The notes under the pieces: model-generated
Databases searched by the model: none
The model's input: only the letters and a program-made list of their open reading frames with translations
What the model was told of the DNA's origin: nothing
Assembly: GCF_014217335.1 (NCBI RefSeq)
Contig: NZ_CP060092.1
Location: 4,247,501 to 4,311,500 of the forward strand
Length of the DNA stretch: 64,000 nucleotides
Direction of reading: 5' to 3'
Source of the DNA: Teredinibacter purpureus
GTDB taxonomy: Bacteria > Pseudomonadota > Gammaproteobacteria > Pseudomonadales > Cellvibrionaceae
Part shown: positions 9,929-20,094 of the stretch, in pieces
Layout of the letters: each line of letters opens with the position of its first letter
Numbering within the stretch: position 1 is the stretch's first letter
Program-made: the position numbers and the translations under genes

Positions 9929-10420
9929 TTATAAGCTTAGAACTTTTTCGCCACGACCAATTCCCGATACACCGGACCGTACCACTTCCAATATAGCGGC
10001 TTCGCCCACGGCTTGATAGAACGCATCGAGTTTATCACTCGCACCGGTCAATTGGATGGTGTAGACCGAAGCAGTAACATCAATAATTTGACCCCGAAAA
10101 ATATCAACGCATCGCTTAACTTCTGCACGCTGAGCACCCGTAGCGCGAACTTTTATCATCATGAGTTCACGTTCAATATGCGCACCTTCGGTAAGGTCAA
10201 CCAATTTTACAACATCAACCAAACGATTAAGGTGTTTGGTGATTTGCTCAATTTTATGATCGTTGCCAATTGTGGTTAGCGTTAGTCGAGATAAAGTTTC
10301 ATCTTCTGTAGGTGCGACCGTTAATGTTTCGATGTTATACCCGCGTTGCGAAAATAAACCAACAACCCGAGAGAGTGCACCGGGCTCATTTTCCATTAAC
10401 AGCGATATTATTCTTTTCAT
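9929..10420 (-). CDS. ilvH: acetolactate synthase small (regulatory) subunit
   Basis: Regulatory subunit that gives acetohydroxyacid synthase its valine feedback control and full activity. The 163-aa protein starts [20 protein letters not shown], a typical ACT domain, with GLFSQRGYNIETLTV following and a C-terminal ALS_ss domain from about residue 80. The length is standard for IlvH. Its ATG overlaps the last base of the ilvI stop codon, so the two subunits are translationally coupled. ilvC, the next pathway gene and often the next in this operon, is about 9 kb downstream on the same strand. Confidence 0.96.
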   Translation of the reverse strand: MKRIISLLMENEPGALSRVVGLFSQRGYNIETLTVAPTEDETLSRLTLTTIGNDHKIEQITKHLNRLVDVVKLVDLTEGAHIERELMMIKVRATGAQRAEVKRCVDIFRGQIIDVTASVYTIQLTGASDKLDAFYQAVGEAAILEVVRSGVSGIGRGEKVLSL

Positions 10421-12156
10421 TACGTTCGCTCCGTTTTACTCAGCCACATATCACGCATTGAGCCATTTGGGGCCACCTGCATTGGGTAGACATGCTCTTT
10501 TGGATCAACATATATATCCATAAACACGCACTTATCTTTCATGGCAAAACATTCTTCCATTTTGGCTTTAAGCTCAGAACGCTTCGTCACTTTCATGCCT
10601 ACATGGCCATAAGCTTCCATGAGTTTCACGAAATCGGGCAAGGAATCTTCATACAAGCTTTCGGAGTAACGGCTATCGTATTGCATATCTTGCCATTGCT
10701 TAACCATGCCTAACGCTTGGTTGTTCACGCAGATAATTTTAAGCGGCAAGCTATATTGCGTACAGGTTGAAAGTTCCTGAATACACATTTGAATACTGCC
10801 TTCACCCGTTACACAGGCAACAGTGGCATCGCGATGGGCCATTTGAACGCCCATGGCGGCGGGCAGCCCAAACCCCATGGTGCCCAAACCACCAGAGTTG
10901 ATCCAACGACGAGGTTGATCAAACTGATAGTATTGCGCACTGAACATTTGGTGCTGGCCCACATCTGACGTTACGTAAGCATCACCTTTCGTCACTTCAA
11001 ATAACGTCCGTATCACTTCCTGTGGCATTAGCATGTCACCGGTGGTGTCGTAGCGAGGCGTCTCTATAATGCTGTAACGGTTGCGCCACTCTTCAATTTC
11101 GCTCCACCATGTCTCAAGCGCTTTTGCATCGGGACGATCAGGCGTATCTTTGATGAGCTCAAGCATTTCATCTAAGACCGAATCAACAGGGCCCACAATA
11201 GGCACATCAGCCGTTACAGTTTTGGAAATTGACGCTGGATCAATATCGATATGAATGATTTTTGCTGAAGGGCAAAACTTATCCGGCGTATTGGTAACTC
11301 GATCGTCAAACCGAGCACCTACCGCTAAGATTACATCGGCGTGGTGCATAGCGGTATTCGCTTCTACCGTACCGTGCATACCCAACATACCGAGAAACTG
11401 ACGATCAGTACCGGGATAGCCGCCCAGCCCCATAAGCGTATTCGTCACGGGCGTATTTAACATGCGCGCTATTTCTGTCAATTGAGGGGCAGCGTTGCCC
11501 TGTACCACGCCGCCACCGGCATAAATAATCGGACGGCGAGCTTGTAGCATTAATTGAACGGCTTTCTTAATTTGGCCGGTATGCCCTTTGCTCGCAGGCG
11601 TATAGGAGCGCAACTTAACTTTTTCTGGGTAATGATAATCAAATTTATCAACAGGGTTGGTCAAGTCTTTCGGCACATCAATCACCACTGGACCAGGGCG
11701 GCCCGTGGATGCGATATAAAACGCTTTTTTAACAGTTTCTGCGATTTCGCTTTGATGCTTAATAAGAAAGCTGTGCTTAACAATGGGGCGAGACACGCCA
11801 ACCATATCCGTTTCCTGGAAGGCATCTTCACCAATCTTGTCCGACGCTACCTGACCGGAGATAACCACCATAGGAATAGAATCCATGTAGGCTGTCGCGA
11901 TACCGGTGATGGCATTCGTGGCACCAGGGCCCGAGGTCACTAAAACGACACCCGTTCTCCCTGTAGATCGCGCGTAGCCATCAGCAGCATGTGTCGCTGA
12001 TTGCTCGTGACGAACAAGAATATGTTTAACGTCTTTTTGGCGAAAAATTGCGTCATAGATGTGTAACGCGGCACCACCAGGGTAGCCAAATACACAATCA
12101 ACGCCTTCATCTGCCAGAGATCTTAATAGGATGTCTCCACCGGAGAGCTTTTCCAC
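10420..12156 (-). CDS. ilvI: acetolactate synthase large (catalytic) subunit
   Basis: Thiamine-diphosphate enzyme joining pyruvate with pyruvate or 2-ketobutyrate, the first common step of branched-chain amino acid synthesis. The 578-aa protein starts at a GTG (12154-12156 on the minus strand) placed 7-8 bases after GAGAGGA. It shows the N-terminal ThDP domain ([20 protein letters not shown]; catalytic Glu in [15 protein letters not shown]), the central FAD-like domain ([28 protein letters not shown]) and the C-terminal ThDP motif [18 protein letters not shown]...NN. Coupled to ilvH. The 5' region is long (532 bp) and structured, but I see no clear leader peptide. Confidence 0.97.
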   Translation of the reverse strand: MEKLSGGDILLRSLADEGVDCVFGYPGGAALHIYDAIFRQKDVKHILVRHEQSATHAADGYARSTGRTGVVLVTSGPGATNAITGIATAYMDSIPMVVISGQVASDKIGEDAFQETDMVGVSRPIVKHSFLIKHQSEIAETVKKAFYIASTGRPGPVVIDVPKDLTNPVDKFDYHYPEKVKLRSYTPASKGHTGQIKKAVQLMLQARRPIIYAGGGVVQGNAAPQLTEIARMLNTPVTNTLMGLGGYPGTDRQFLGMLGMHGTVEANTAMHHADVILAVGARFDDRVTNTPDKFCPSAKIIHIDIDPASISKTVTADVPIVGPVDSVLDEMLELIKDTPDRPDAKALETWWSEIEEWRNRYSIIETPRYDTTGDMLMPQEVIRTLFEVTKGDAYVTSDVGQHQMFSAQYYQFDQPRRWINSGGLGTMGFGLPAAMGVQMAHRDATVACVTGEGSIQMCIQELSTCTQYSLPLKIICVNNQALGMVKQWQDMQYDSRYSESLYEDSLPDFVKLMEAYGHVGMKVTKRSELKAKMEECFAMKDKCVFMDIYVDPKEHVYPMQVAPNGSMRDMWLSKTERT

Positions 12157-12688
12157 TTGTTTATCCTCTCGATTAATTCAATCGTTCAAATGATGAAAGT
12201 GTTCAGCGTTACCATAGTAATGGCAGGCTGATCGTAAATTTATTAGTGCTGGGAATCACAAAAAAGTGCTTACTTCGCGAATGAAGTACAGCGGATCCCT
12301 GAAGCTGAACAGTAATCGGCGACCTCTATTATCTTCAGTCTGATAACGGACGTCTAAGGGGGAATGCTCCCTCTTTGATCGTATTCAAATTATGCGTTGT
12401 TATTCCGGTGTCGCTTCGATCTAATCGTTGCTCACTCGCCACATTTTACTGGCTAGTTTTACACTGGTAGGGAGTATCGATAGCACTCCCTCGCACTTCA
12501 GGATGGTCAGACATGCGGTTGGCATGCCTGTGGTAGGGAAGCATCGAGGTTTTCGATACTCTACGGGCCATCTGGCGAAGGGCTAATTGTGGCAAGATAC
12601 CCTGTAAAGTCAAGGCTGCAAGCCGATTAACTCACTCTTTACGGTTGTTTGGCCATAATGCCCCCACAAAGACTAAGAGGTTAACACT
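12157..12688. other. long divergent intergenic region between ilvI and the epimerase gene
   Basis: It holds the promoters of both divergent genes. Seen in it: a short stem ACTTC/GAAGT (about 12,273-12,288), an AAGGGGG-AATGCT-CCCTCTT hairpin (about 12,356-12,375), GGGAGT/ACTCCC (about 12,472-12,490) and a three-stem structure (12,497-12,585, listed separately). No protein-coding frame with a ribosome site was found, and no ilv-type leader peptide rich in Ile, Val and Leu codons was recognised. Confidence 0.5.
12497..12585 (+). ncRNA. candidate structured RNA, three-way junction
   Basis: The sequence folds by eye into a closed three-stem junction. P1 is GATGG (12,502-12,506) with CCATC (12,568-12,572). 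P2 is CAGACATGC with GCATGCCTG around GGTTG (12,508-12,530). P3 is GTAGGG with CTCTAC and, above a small internal loop, ATCGA with TCGAT (12,533-12,564). Two pairs are G-U on the plus strand but would be A-C on the minus strand, favouring plus-strand transcription. It lies about 100 bases before the epimerase gene, so it could be a 5' leader element or a small RNA. It matches no family I recognise, and no terminator follows it. This is a prediction only. Confidence 0.3.
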
Positions 12689-13678
12689 GTGAAAGTATTA
12701 TTTATTGGCGGTACGGGCAATATCAGCACACCTTCAAGTAAACTGGCGATTGAGCAAGGGATTGAGTTATGGCACATCAACCGAGGACTTTCGCCCGCAA
12801 TAGCCGGTGTAAAGACACTGCAATGTGACATTAACGATACCGAAAAGTTACGCACCCTTCTGGCGTCACACCAATGGGATTGCGTCGTCAATTGGATTGC
12901 ATTCACCCCCGTCGATGTCCTCCGCGATATTGAACTGTTCCTCGGTAAAACGGCACAATATATTTTTATTAGTTCCGCTTCGTGCTACGAGTCACCGCCC
13001 TCATCGCCTTTTATTACTGAGTCTACTCCATTGAACAATCCGTTCTGGCAATACTCTCGCGATAAAATTGCTTGCGAACACGCGCTTATGGAGGCCTATA
13101 GCACCCAAGGTTTTCCGGCGACCATCGTTCGACCATCGCATACCTATTCCACCGTTATCCCTATCGCTATTGGCGGCTGGACGGAGTACACCGCTATCGA
13201 TCGAATCAAGCGAGGGCTGCCGGTGGTCGTGCATGGCGACGGCTCTTCTCTATGGGTGCTCACGCACGCAGATGATTTTGCACGCGGCTTCCTTGGTTTA
13301 ATTGGCAACAAAGCCAGCCTCGGCGAGGCCTATCATTTAACCTCTGACGAAGTGCTAACATGGAATCAAATCTATCAACACATTGGTTTGGCCGTTGGGG
13401 TGGAACCTACGCTGGTGCACGTTACGTCTGACACTATTTGCCGCTTCGATAGCGAATATGTTGGAAGCCTATTAGGCGACAAAGCCGCCAGCGTTATTTT
13501 CGATAACCGTAAAATTAAGCAGCTATTACCACACTTTCAATGCACTATCCCCTTCGCCCAAGGCATAACGCAGACGCTTCAATGGTTTGAAGATGATTCC
13601 GCACGGCAGGTTATTAACACGCAAGATAACCATTTAATGGACACACTAATTGCTCGAGAATTGTCTCAACTCCCATAA
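12689..13678 (+). CDS. NAD-dependent epimerase/dehydratase (SDR family)
   Basis: Extended short-chain dehydrogenase of 329 aa. The start is a GTG at 12,689 placed 7 bases after AAGAGG. The N-terminus MKVLFIGGTGNIS is the nucleotide-binding GGxGxI variant of the Rossmann fold. SSASCYES followed by YSRDK gives the catalytic Ser and Tyr-xxx-Lys pair, and PSHTYS and HADDFARGFLGLIG are typical of sugar-nucleotide epimerase relatives. The closest-looking group is the chloroplast CSP41-like epimerase family found in many bacteria, whose substrates are uncertain. It is monocistronic and divergent from ilvI, and the structured RNA candidate lies in its leader region. Confidence 0.85.
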   Translation: MKVLFIGGTGNISTPSSKLAIEQGIELWHINRGLSPAIAGVKTLQCDINDTEKLRTLLASHQWDCVVNWIAFTPVDVLRDIELFLGKTAQYIFISSASCYESPPSSPFITESTPLNNPFWQYSRDKIACEHALMEAYSTQGFPATIVRPSHTYSTVIPIAIGGWTEYTAIDRIKRGLPVVVHGDGSSLWVLTHADDFARGFLGLIGNKASLGEAYHLTSDEVLTWNQIYQHIGLAVGVEPTLVHVTSDTICRFDSEYVGSLLGDKAASVIFDNRKIKQLLPHFQCTIPFAQGITQTLQWFEDDSARQVINTQDNHLMDTLIARELSQLP

Positions 13679-13783
13679 TCGAGACCGCTTGACGCCCAAC
13701 GCTTGATGACGGAGCACGCAGTGTTCTAAACTTCAGGTAATCATGCATAAATCAGATGGGGGCCGTGTAAACGGCAAGACACA

Positions 13784-14290
13784 ATGATTACAACGATTTT
13801 AAGCACGCTAACGCCCGCAACGCTAGGCGCAAGAACAATAGGTCGTGCCGTTAGTCTGGCTACGGCACTCGCTCTTTGCGGCCACATTAGCGGCAGTCAC
13901 GCAGAAGACTATTACCGTTGGGTAAACGACGATGGCGTAACGCATTATGGTTCAACACCACCACAAGGCGTTGAGGCCGTAAAAGTGAAAACCTACGGCG
14001 GACAAAACACAGCAGCGCCTAGCGAATCTGACGAAGCCGCCTCCGAAACCGAAGACTTGTCGCTAGACGATGAAAACCTTCCTCCCGAAGAGCGAGAACG
14101 TCGACGTAAATTGGCCGATAAACAACGAAAGATTTGCGATGATGAAAAATCTCGCCTTAGCGTACTTGAAAAGAACGGCCGTATTCGAATGAAAGAACAA
14201 GATGGTTCATACCGCTATATGACTCAAACCGAGATTCAAGCCGAGATTGCCACCTCCAAAAACATCATGAAAGACGTTTGTACTCCTTAA
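13784..14290 (+). CDS. DUF4124 domain secreted protein
   Basis: Exported protein of 168 aa with unknown function. A long signal peptide (residues 1-41, ending SGSHA-ED) precedes a DUF4124 domain (EDYYRWVNDDGVTHYGSTPP, about residues 41-75), a small beta domain in many gammaproteobacterial envelope proteins. The rest is acidic, then basic and helical (PPEERERRRKLADKQRKICDDEKSRL), and ends with a second Cys that could pair with Cys in KICDDE. A second DUF4124 gene lies at 44,080. It is followed by a hairpin shared with the convergent clpB. Confidence 0.82.
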   Translation: MITTILSTLTPATLGARTIGRAVSLATALALCGHISGSHAEDYYRWVNDDGVTHYGSTPPQGVEAVKVKTYGGQNTAAPSESDEAASETEDLSLDDENLPPEERERRRKLADKQRKICDDEKSRLSVLEKNGRIRMKEQDGSYRYMTQTEIQAEIATSKNIMKDVCTP

Positions 14291-14310
14291 TTTTGCCCCT
14301 TAAAGAGCAA

Positions 14311-14350
14311 GCCCCTAATATTCTCGGTATAACACCGGTGATGTAGGGGC
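14311..14350. terminator. hairpin between convergent DUF4124 gene and clpB
   Basis: GCCCCTA (14,311-14,317) pairs with TAGGGGC (14,344-14,350); an inner CGGT/ACCG stem may add stability. It lies between two convergent gene ends. Only weak T-runs flank it, so termination is inferred. Confidence 0.5.
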
Positions 14351-14380
14351 CAACATTCCTAGTCATTTCTCTTCATTACT

Positions 14381-17011
14381 CTACAGAAATCGCACAACGC
14401 CATCGGATAATTGCGCCGTTATGGTACTGCCAGGCTGAAATTTACCCGCCAATACATCTTGCGCCAAAGGGTTCTCTATCAATTGCTGAATAGCACGCTT
14501 TAACGGTCTCGCACCGTATACGGGGTCGAACCCAGCATTTGCGATATGCTCCATAACAACGTCATCAATGTTCAGCGTTAGCTCTCGATCTAAAAGGCGC
14601 TTACGTAAGATACTTAATTGGATATCGGCGATACCCCTAATTTGCGCCTTTGCTAGCGGGTGGAAAACAACCAACTCGTCAATACGGTTGATAAACTCAG
14701 GCCGAAAATGGCCCGCAACCACCTCCATAACCGCATCTTTCATTGCTTGGTATTTATGTTCGTTCTGGCCTTCGTCTTCTTGTCGGGACCCGTCGAAATT
14801 TAGGCTATCGAACGCCTTATTTTCTGCAATTTCTTGAATGGCGGCCGACCCCAAGTTAGAAGTCATTACGACGACAGTATTACGGAAATCTACGGTTCGC
14901 CCGTGCCCGTCGGTTAAACGGCCATCCTCGAGAACCTGTAATAATATATTGAAAACATCAGGGTGTGCTTTTTCCACCTCATCAAGCAACAGCAGCGCAT
15001 AGGGCTTACGGCGTACCGCCTCTGTTAAATAGCCACCCTCTTCGTAACCCACATAACCAGGAGGAGCACCAATTAAACGAGCAACGGAATGTTTCTCCAT
15101 AAACTCAGACATATCAATACGCACCATCGCATCCTGGCTATCAAACAAGAATTCTGAGAGTGCTTTACACAATTCTGTTTTACCGACCCCCGTGGGGCCC
15201 AAAAATAGAAAAGAACCATTTGGCCTATTCGGATCAGACAAGCCCGCCCGTGAACGCCGGACAGCATTCGCTACTGCGCTCACCGCCTCTTGCTGGCCAA
15301 TAACACGCTCATGTAATTCGGCTTCCATGCGCAATAATTTATCCCGTTCACCTTCAAGCATTTTTGAAACAGGAATACCCGTCCACTTGGAGACTACTTC
15401 CGCAATTTCTTCATCCGTAACTTTATTGCGCAACAATTTCATTTCTTGCATTTCAGCTTGAGCGGCCATGTCGAGCTGTTTTTCCAGTTCAGGAATAATG
15501 CCATATTGCAATTCCGACATTCGCCCAAGATCACTGGCGCGCCTTGCGGCCTCCAAATCTAATCGCGCCTGTTCCAAATTACTTTTAATCTCTTGCGAAC
15601 CTTGTAACGCGGCTTTTTCGGCACGCCAGATTTCGTCTAGATCGGAATAGGACCGTTCTACTTTTTCTATCTGTTCGTTGATAATAATTAATCGTTTTTT
15701 TGCTGCTTCATCGTCATCTTTCTTAACGGCCTCACCTTCTATTTTTAGCTGAATTAAACGTCGTTCTAACCGATCCATTTGTTCAGGCTTGGAATCTATC
15801 TCCATGCGAATACGGCTACCGGCTTCGTCAATCAAGTCAATGGCTTTATCGGGCAGCTGTCGATCAGTTATATACCGTTGCGATAATTTTGCTGCGGCAA
15901 TAATGGCAGAATCTGAAATGTCGACAGCATGATGTAATTCGTACCGCTCTTTCAAGCCTCGCAATATGGCAATAGTATCTTCTTCACTCGGCTCCTCTAC
16001 CAAAACCTTCTGAAAACGGCGCTCTAACGCCGCGTCTTTTTCTATGTATTGCCGGTATTCATCTAAGGTGGTTGCACCTACGCAATGTAATTCGCCACGC
16101 GCAAGTGCAGGTTTTAACATGTTGCCCGCATCAAGTGCGCCCTCGCCTTTGCCTGCGCCCACCATCGTATGCAGCTCGTCAATAAAAAGAATAATACGAC
16201 TTTCTTGTTTGCCCAGCTCATTCAGCAAAGATTTTAACCGTTCTTCAAATTCCCCTCGAAATTTCGCACCGGCCAACAATGAACCTAAATCTAAGGATAA
16301 TAACCGTTTATGTTTTAATCCTTCGGGCACTTCCCCGTTAATAATTCGCTGCGCGAGGCCTTCCACAATGGCCGTTTTACCAACGCCCGGTTCACCAATC
16401 AATACGGGGTTATTTTTAGTGCGACGCTGCAACACTTGAATCGTACGGCGGATTTCGTCATCGCGGCCAATAACGGGGTCTAACTTTCCCGCTTCTGCAC
16501 GTGCGGTTAGATCGACAGTGTAGCGTTCAAGTGCTTGACGATTACCTTCAGCCTCTGGATTATCCACAGTCTCACCGCCCCGCACTTTTTTTACCGCGGC
16601 ATTAAGCCGCTCAGTATCGCCAAATTGATTCAGCAGTTTTCCTAACGATGATGCGCTGTCATTCATAGAGGAAAGCAATAAGCTTTCGCTCGAAATAAAT
16701 TTATCGCCTGCCTGCTGGGCATACTTATCAGCAAGATTTAGCAACCGCCCCAACTCTTGCGACATGGACACATCACCGGTTGGGCTTTGAATTTTCGGTA
16801 ATTCTTCGAGTGCTTTCGTTAACGCATTTCGCAAGCCCGCAACATCAAACCCCGCTGCTGCCAATAAAGGACGAACAGCACCACCCTGTTGATCCAACAT
16901 AGCCTGCAACAAATGGGCTGGATCAATCTGGTTATGATCTCGACCCACCGCAAGTGATTGCGCATCCGAAAGTGCAATTTGTAGCTGATTTGTTAAACGA
17001 TCAATTCGCAT
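14381..17011 (-). CDS. clpB: ATP-dependent disaggregase ClpB
   Basis: Hexameric AAA+ chaperone that, with DnaK, pulls proteins out of aggregates. The 876-aa protein begins [20 protein letters not shown], with a Clp_N repeat domain (1-145), NBD1 with Walker [10 protein letters not shown] (about 205), a coiled-coil middle domain (about 400-525), and NBD2 with Walker [10 protein letters not shown] (about 605) and Walker [11 protein letters not shown]. There is no ClpP-binding loop, as expected for ClpB. It is slightly longer than the usual 857-865 aa because of an acidic insert ([14 protein letters not shown]) in NBD2. The rluD-pgeF-clpB order is conserved, and a sigma-32-type promoter lies upstream. 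Confidence 0.98.
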   Translation of the reverse strand: MRIDRLTNQLQIALSDAQSLAVGRDHNQIDPAHLLQAMLDQQGGAVRPLLAAAGFDVAGLRNALTKALEELPKIQSPTGDVSMSQELGRLLNLADKYAQQAGDKFISSESLLLSSMNDSASSLGKLLNQFGDTERLNAAVKKVRGGETVDNPEAEGNRQALERYTVDLTARAEAGKLDPVIGRDDEIRRTIQVLQRRTKNNPVLIGEPGVGKTAIVEGLAQRIINGEVPEGLKHKRLLSLDLGSLLAGAKFRGEFEERLKSLLNELGKQESRIILFIDELHTMVGAGKGEGALDAGNMLKPALARGELHCVGATTLDEYRQYIEKDAALERRFQKVLVEEPSEEDTIAILRGLKERYELHHAVDISDSAIIAAAKLSQRYITDRQLPDKAIDLIDEAGSRIRMEIDSKPEQMDRLERRLIQLKIEGEAVKKDDDEAAKKRLIIINEQIEKVERSYSDLDEIWRAEKAALQGSQEIKSNLEQARLDLEAARRASDLGRMSELQYGIIPELEKQLDMAAQAEMQEMKLLRNKVTDEEIAEVVSKWTGIPVSKMLEGERDKLLRMEAELHERVIGQQEAVSAVANAVRRSRAGLSDPNRPNGSFLFLGPTGVGKTELCKALSEFLFDSQDAMVRIDMSEFMEKHSVARLIGAPPGYVGYEEGGYLTEAVRRKPYALLLLDEVEKAHPDVFNILLQVLEDGRLTDGHGRTVDFRNTVVVMTSNLGSAAIQEIAENKAFDSLNFDGSRQEDEGQNEHKYQAMKDAVMEVVAGHFRPEFINRIDELVVFHPLAKAQIRGIADIQLSILRKRLLDRELTLNIDDVVMEHIANAGFDPVYGARPLKRAIQQLIENPLAQDVLAGKFQPGSTITAQLSDGVVRFL

Positions 17012-17078
17012 GGTTCAATCCTCGCAACATCATTCAATAACGGTTGTTAGTATTATCAACCGAGTTAGGCACGAACAT

Positions 17079-17108
17079 TAGATGGGGGTAATTGAAACAG
17101 AACTCAAG
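17079..17108 (-). promoter_or_regulatory. sigma-32 (heat shock) type promoter of clpB
   Basis: Read on the minus strand: CTTGAG (17,108-17,103), a 15-base spacer, then CCCCATCTA (17,087-17,079), about 68 bases before the clpB start. The known RpoH consensus is CTTGAA and CCCCATnTA with 13-15 bases between, so the -10 box matches fully and the -35 box misses one base. ClpB is a classic RpoH target. Confidence 0.8.
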
Positions 17109-17219
17109 TACCACAAGACATTAGCCCAATACCCAACTAGAGAGAGTGACTGACGAGTATTATCGACGAATAAGAAGTATGAAGTGACGCCAAAACAATG
17201 GGATGGAAAAACGCTCGAT

Positions 17220-17993
17220 TTATTTATCGCGCCAAATCATACTCGCCATGCGGCCAGTAGAGCCATCACGACGATAGGAAAAAAACTGGTCTTGATCGGT
17301 AAAGGTACACATCCCTCCCCCATAAATACGCTCCACACCAAGCATTTTGAGCTCTATTCGCGCTAATGCGTATAAATTAGCAGAATAGGTAACGACCCCC
17401 TCGGTGTTACCGCGAGACTGAAATGCGGCCTCCACGGCAGACAGCCCCTTTTTCTTTTGATGCGCTGTCATAAACACCTGCCTTACATCCTCACCCACTT
17501 CAAAGTGATCGTTTGAGATAGCAGGGCCAAGATAGACGAGCACATCCTTCGGGGCCGTCAAGAAAAGTTTAACGGCGTTACTGATAATACCGTTTGCCAA
17601 CCCCCGCCAACCCGCGTGAACGGCCGCAATTTCCTTACCGTCAACGGAACAGAGCAATAAAGGCAAGCAATCTGCCGTCATCACCACGCAAACATTGCCC
17701 GAACGCCTCGAAAAAGTACCGTCGCAATCGTGAAGCAATGCGTGTTGTTGTGATAGACCGTCTACCGGTAAAACCGTCGTACTGTGCGTTTGGTTCAACC
17801 AGTATGGTTCTGCGGGTAACTGCTGTCGTAAACGCGCTCTATTGTGTCGAACCGCTTCCTTGTCGTCCTCCACATGAAAGGCCATATTGTTGCTGGTATA
17901 TTGTGCGCCGCTCACGCCCCCCTTTCGCGTCGTCACGAGGCTTTGAACGCCTTGTGGTAGCGGCCAATCCGGCACGATATACCGTTTAGGCAT
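17220..17993 (-). CDS. pgeF: PgeF/YfiH laccase-fold protein
   Basis: Cytoplasmic member of the DUF152 (multicopper polyphenol oxidoreductase-fold) family, in which purine nucleoside phosphorylase and peptidoglycan-editing activities are described. The start at 17,993 (MPKRYIVPDWPLPQGVQSLV) follows GGAAGAG and matches the family start; an in-frame start at 18,014 would only add 7 residues inside rluD. Metal-site motifs are visible: NQTHSTTV, MTADCLPLLL, AAVHAGWRGLANGI and a closing SYRRDGSTGRMASMIW. The length of 257 aa is usual. It overlaps the rluD stop by 8 bases, so the two are co-translated. Confidence 0.93.
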   Translation of the reverse strand: MPKRYIVPDWPLPQGVQSLVTTRKGGVSGAQYTSNNMAFHVEDDKEAVRHNRARLRQQLPAEPYWLNQTHSTTVLPVDGLSQQHALLHDCDGTFSRRSGNVCVVMTADCLPLLLCSVDGKEIAAVHAGWRGLANGIISNAVKLFLTAPKDVLVYLGPAISNDHFEVGEDVRQVFMTAHQKKKGLSAVEAAFQSRGNTEGVVTYSANLYALARIELKMLGVERIYGGGMCTFTDQDQFFSYRRDGSTGRMASMIWRDK

Positions 17994-18984
17994 ATTGCTC
18001 TTCCAACAACTCAACGAGCGCTTGCATATCCTCTGGCAATTCCACCTCCCACTCTTGCTGAATACCCGAAACAGGATGAACCAACCCTAAACGTGCGGCA
18101 TGAAGCGCTTGACGAGGAAAATCGGCTAATGGCTGCAGCGCGGGGTTCAACCGTAATAATTTGACAGGGAACTTGCCGCCGTAGGTTTGATCTCCTACCA
18201 AAGGAAACCCCATATGGGCCATATGAACCCGAATTTGATGGGTACGCCCCGTCTGTAATTTCAACTCGACTAACGTAAAATCATCGAAGGTCGCCACGGG
18301 TTTATAGTGCGTCACAGCTTCTTTACCACCGCTCTTCACCACTGCCATTTTAATTCTATGAGTGGGATGGCGTCCCATTAACGTCTCTATCGTGCCCGTT
18401 CGACGAAGGTCGCCATGAACTAGCGCGTAATACTGACGCTTGACACTTCGCGACTGTAGTTGAGTAACGAGGTTCAGCTGCGAAATTTCGGTCTTGGCCA
18501 CAACCATTAACCCCGTGGTATCTTTATCCAGGCGGTGCACAATTCCCGCTCGAGGCACCTGAGTAAGAGTGCCACAATGGTGTAGCAGCCCATTTAACAG
18601 GGTTCCGTTGTAGTTACCAACAGCAGGGTGTACCACAAGCCCAGCAGGCTTATTCACCACCAACAAAGCGTCATCTTCATAGACAATGCCAAATTCAACA
18701 GGCTCAGCCTCCCACGTGCATCGGGCTTCAACAGCGGCCTCGAGCGTAATGGATTCCCCACCAGCCAATTTGGCTTTGGGTTTTACTTTTTGTCCGTTCA
18801 GCAGTAACGCTCCATCCTTAATCCATTGCTGCAAGCGAGAACGAGAATAATCTGGGAACAATTCTGCGACATGCTGATCTAAGCGAACGCCTGCTTTTTC
18901 AAAAGCAACTGTCGCGTGGTGGGAAATAGGCCCGTTAATAGGGGTAGCAGGGTCTTCGTCGGTTAATATTGTATCGGCGGGCAT
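17986..18984 (-). CDS. rluD: 23S rRNA pseudouridine(1911/1915/1917) synthase RluD
   Basis: Makes three pseudouridines in helix 69 of 23S rRNA. The 332-aa protein has an N-terminal S4 RNA-binding domain (about 32-85: RLDQHVAELFPDYSRSRLQQWIKDG) and the catalytic RluA-type domain, with the active Asp in HRLDKDTTGLMVVAK. The segments VNKPAGLVVHPAVGN and LQTGRTHQIRVHMAH are also diagnostic. The order bamD (divergent)-rluD-pgeF-clpB is conserved in gammaproteobacteria and supports RluD rather than RluC. Confidence 0.96.
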   Translation of the reverse strand: MPADTILTDEDPATPINGPISHHATVAFEKAGVRLDQHVAELFPDYSRSRLQQWIKDGALLLNGQKVKPKAKLAGGESITLEAAVEARCTWEAEPVEFGIVYEDDALLVVNKPAGLVVHPAVGNYNGTLLNGLLHHCGTLTQVPRAGIVHRLDKDTTGLMVVAKTEISQLNLVTQLQSRSVKRQYYALVHGDLRRTGTIETLMGRHPTHRIKMAVVKSGGKEAVTHYKPVATFDDFTLVELKLQTGRTHQIRVHMAHMGFPLVGDQTYGGKFPVKLLRLNPALQPLADFPRQALHAARLGLVHPVSGIQQEWEVELPEDMQALVELLEEQYA

Positions 18985-19146
18985 TTGTATTTAAACCTTG
19001 TGCTGCATTACACTGTCGCACCGCATTGCGAGGCAACAGCTGGAACTGAAAATCCGGAAGAATACGATCTAAACTGGCAAGTACAGTCGTCAGGATAAGA
19101 AAAATGGGTCGCGATGGCCCCCATACCACTGAGTCAAGATTTTACT

Positions 19147-20067
19147 ATGACCCAACATTTAAAAGCGCTTACTGTAGCAGCTGCGACACTTCTGATCACG
19201 CTCAGCGGTTGTTCCAGTAACGAAAACAAGACCGAACAAACCAGTGAACAGATGACTTACGAGGTTGCACAGAAGTTTTTACGCACCTCTAACTGGGCTT
19301 CTGCTGCTGAAACACTCGAATTATTGGAAGAAAGCTTCCCCTTTGGCGCCTATGCCGAGCAGGCGCAGCTCGAACTCATATACAGCTACTATCGCAGTAC
19401 TGAGCACGATGCGGCTATTGCCTCTGCCGACCGTTTTATTCGTCTGCACCCCCAGCATCGTAATGTTGACTATGCCTATTATATGAGGGGCATATCAGCC
19501 TTCGAAAACAACTCGGCCTTTAATACAGTGCTATCCACCGACATCACTAAACGTGACGCCGGCAGCGCGCGTGAATCTTTCGATTACTTTACGCAACTGC
19601 TAGAACGGTACCCCGATAGCCAGTACGCACTGGACGCCCAAAAACGTATGATTTACTTGCGCAATATGCTCGGGCGATACGAAATCCACGTCGCTAACTA
19701 CTATTTCAAACGAGGCGCGTACCTCGCTGCCGCGAATAGAGGCCGATATGTCGTCGAGAACCTCAAACAAACACCTGCCGTACCCGACGGTTTAGCGGTA
19801 ATGGCGCAAGCCTACCATATGCTAGGAATGGACGATTTATCACAAAAGTCCGCACAGGTATTAATCGCGAACTACCCAAACCACCCTGCTCTTAAAAATG
19901 GTGAATTCAACTACCGGTTTGGCCGAGACAAGAACCTAACATGGGTCAACTATCTAACGCTTGGACTATTCAAAAAACAGCCCACTATTAACTTCGATAC
20001 GCGCAATTTGTACAACAGCTTCTATCGAGATAGTGACGCTAACCCCGTGTCGTCACCTCCAGGCTAA
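19147..20067 (+). CDS. bamD: outer membrane assembly lipoprotein BamD
   Basis: Essential lipoprotein of the BAM complex that inserts beta-barrel proteins into the outer membrane. The start at 19,147 (MTQHLKALTVAAATLLITLS) places the lipobox LSGC near residue 22; an earlier in-frame start at 19,114 would add 11 residues ahead of the signal. TPR-like repeats follow (AAETLELLEESFPFGAYAEQAQLELIYSYY; ADRFIRLHPQHRNVDYAYYMRG; RYPDSQYALDAQKRM). The 306-aa length is a little over the E. coli protein. It is divergent from rluD, as usual. Confidence 0.96.
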   Translation: MTQHLKALTVAAATLLITLSGCSSNENKTEQTSEQMTYEVAQKFLRTSNWASAAETLELLEESFPFGAYAEQAQLELIYSYYRSTEHDAAIASADRFIRLHPQHRNVDYAYYMRGISAFENNSAFNTVLSTDITKRDAGSARESFDYFTQLLERYPDSQYALDAQKRMIYLRNMLGRYEIHVANYYFKRGAYLAAANRGRYVVENLKQTPAVPDGLAVMAQAYHMLGMDDLSQKSAQVLIANYPNHPALKNGEFNYRFGRDKNLTWVNYLTLGLFKKQPTINFDTRNLYNSFYRDSDANPVSSPPG

Positions 20068-20094
20068 GAATTCAAAACGTCAGCCGTTATTTCC

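Noticed and set aside
12157..12400. Attenuator with leader peptide before ilvI
   Set aside because: No short frame rich in Ile, Leu or Val codons with a following terminator was found.
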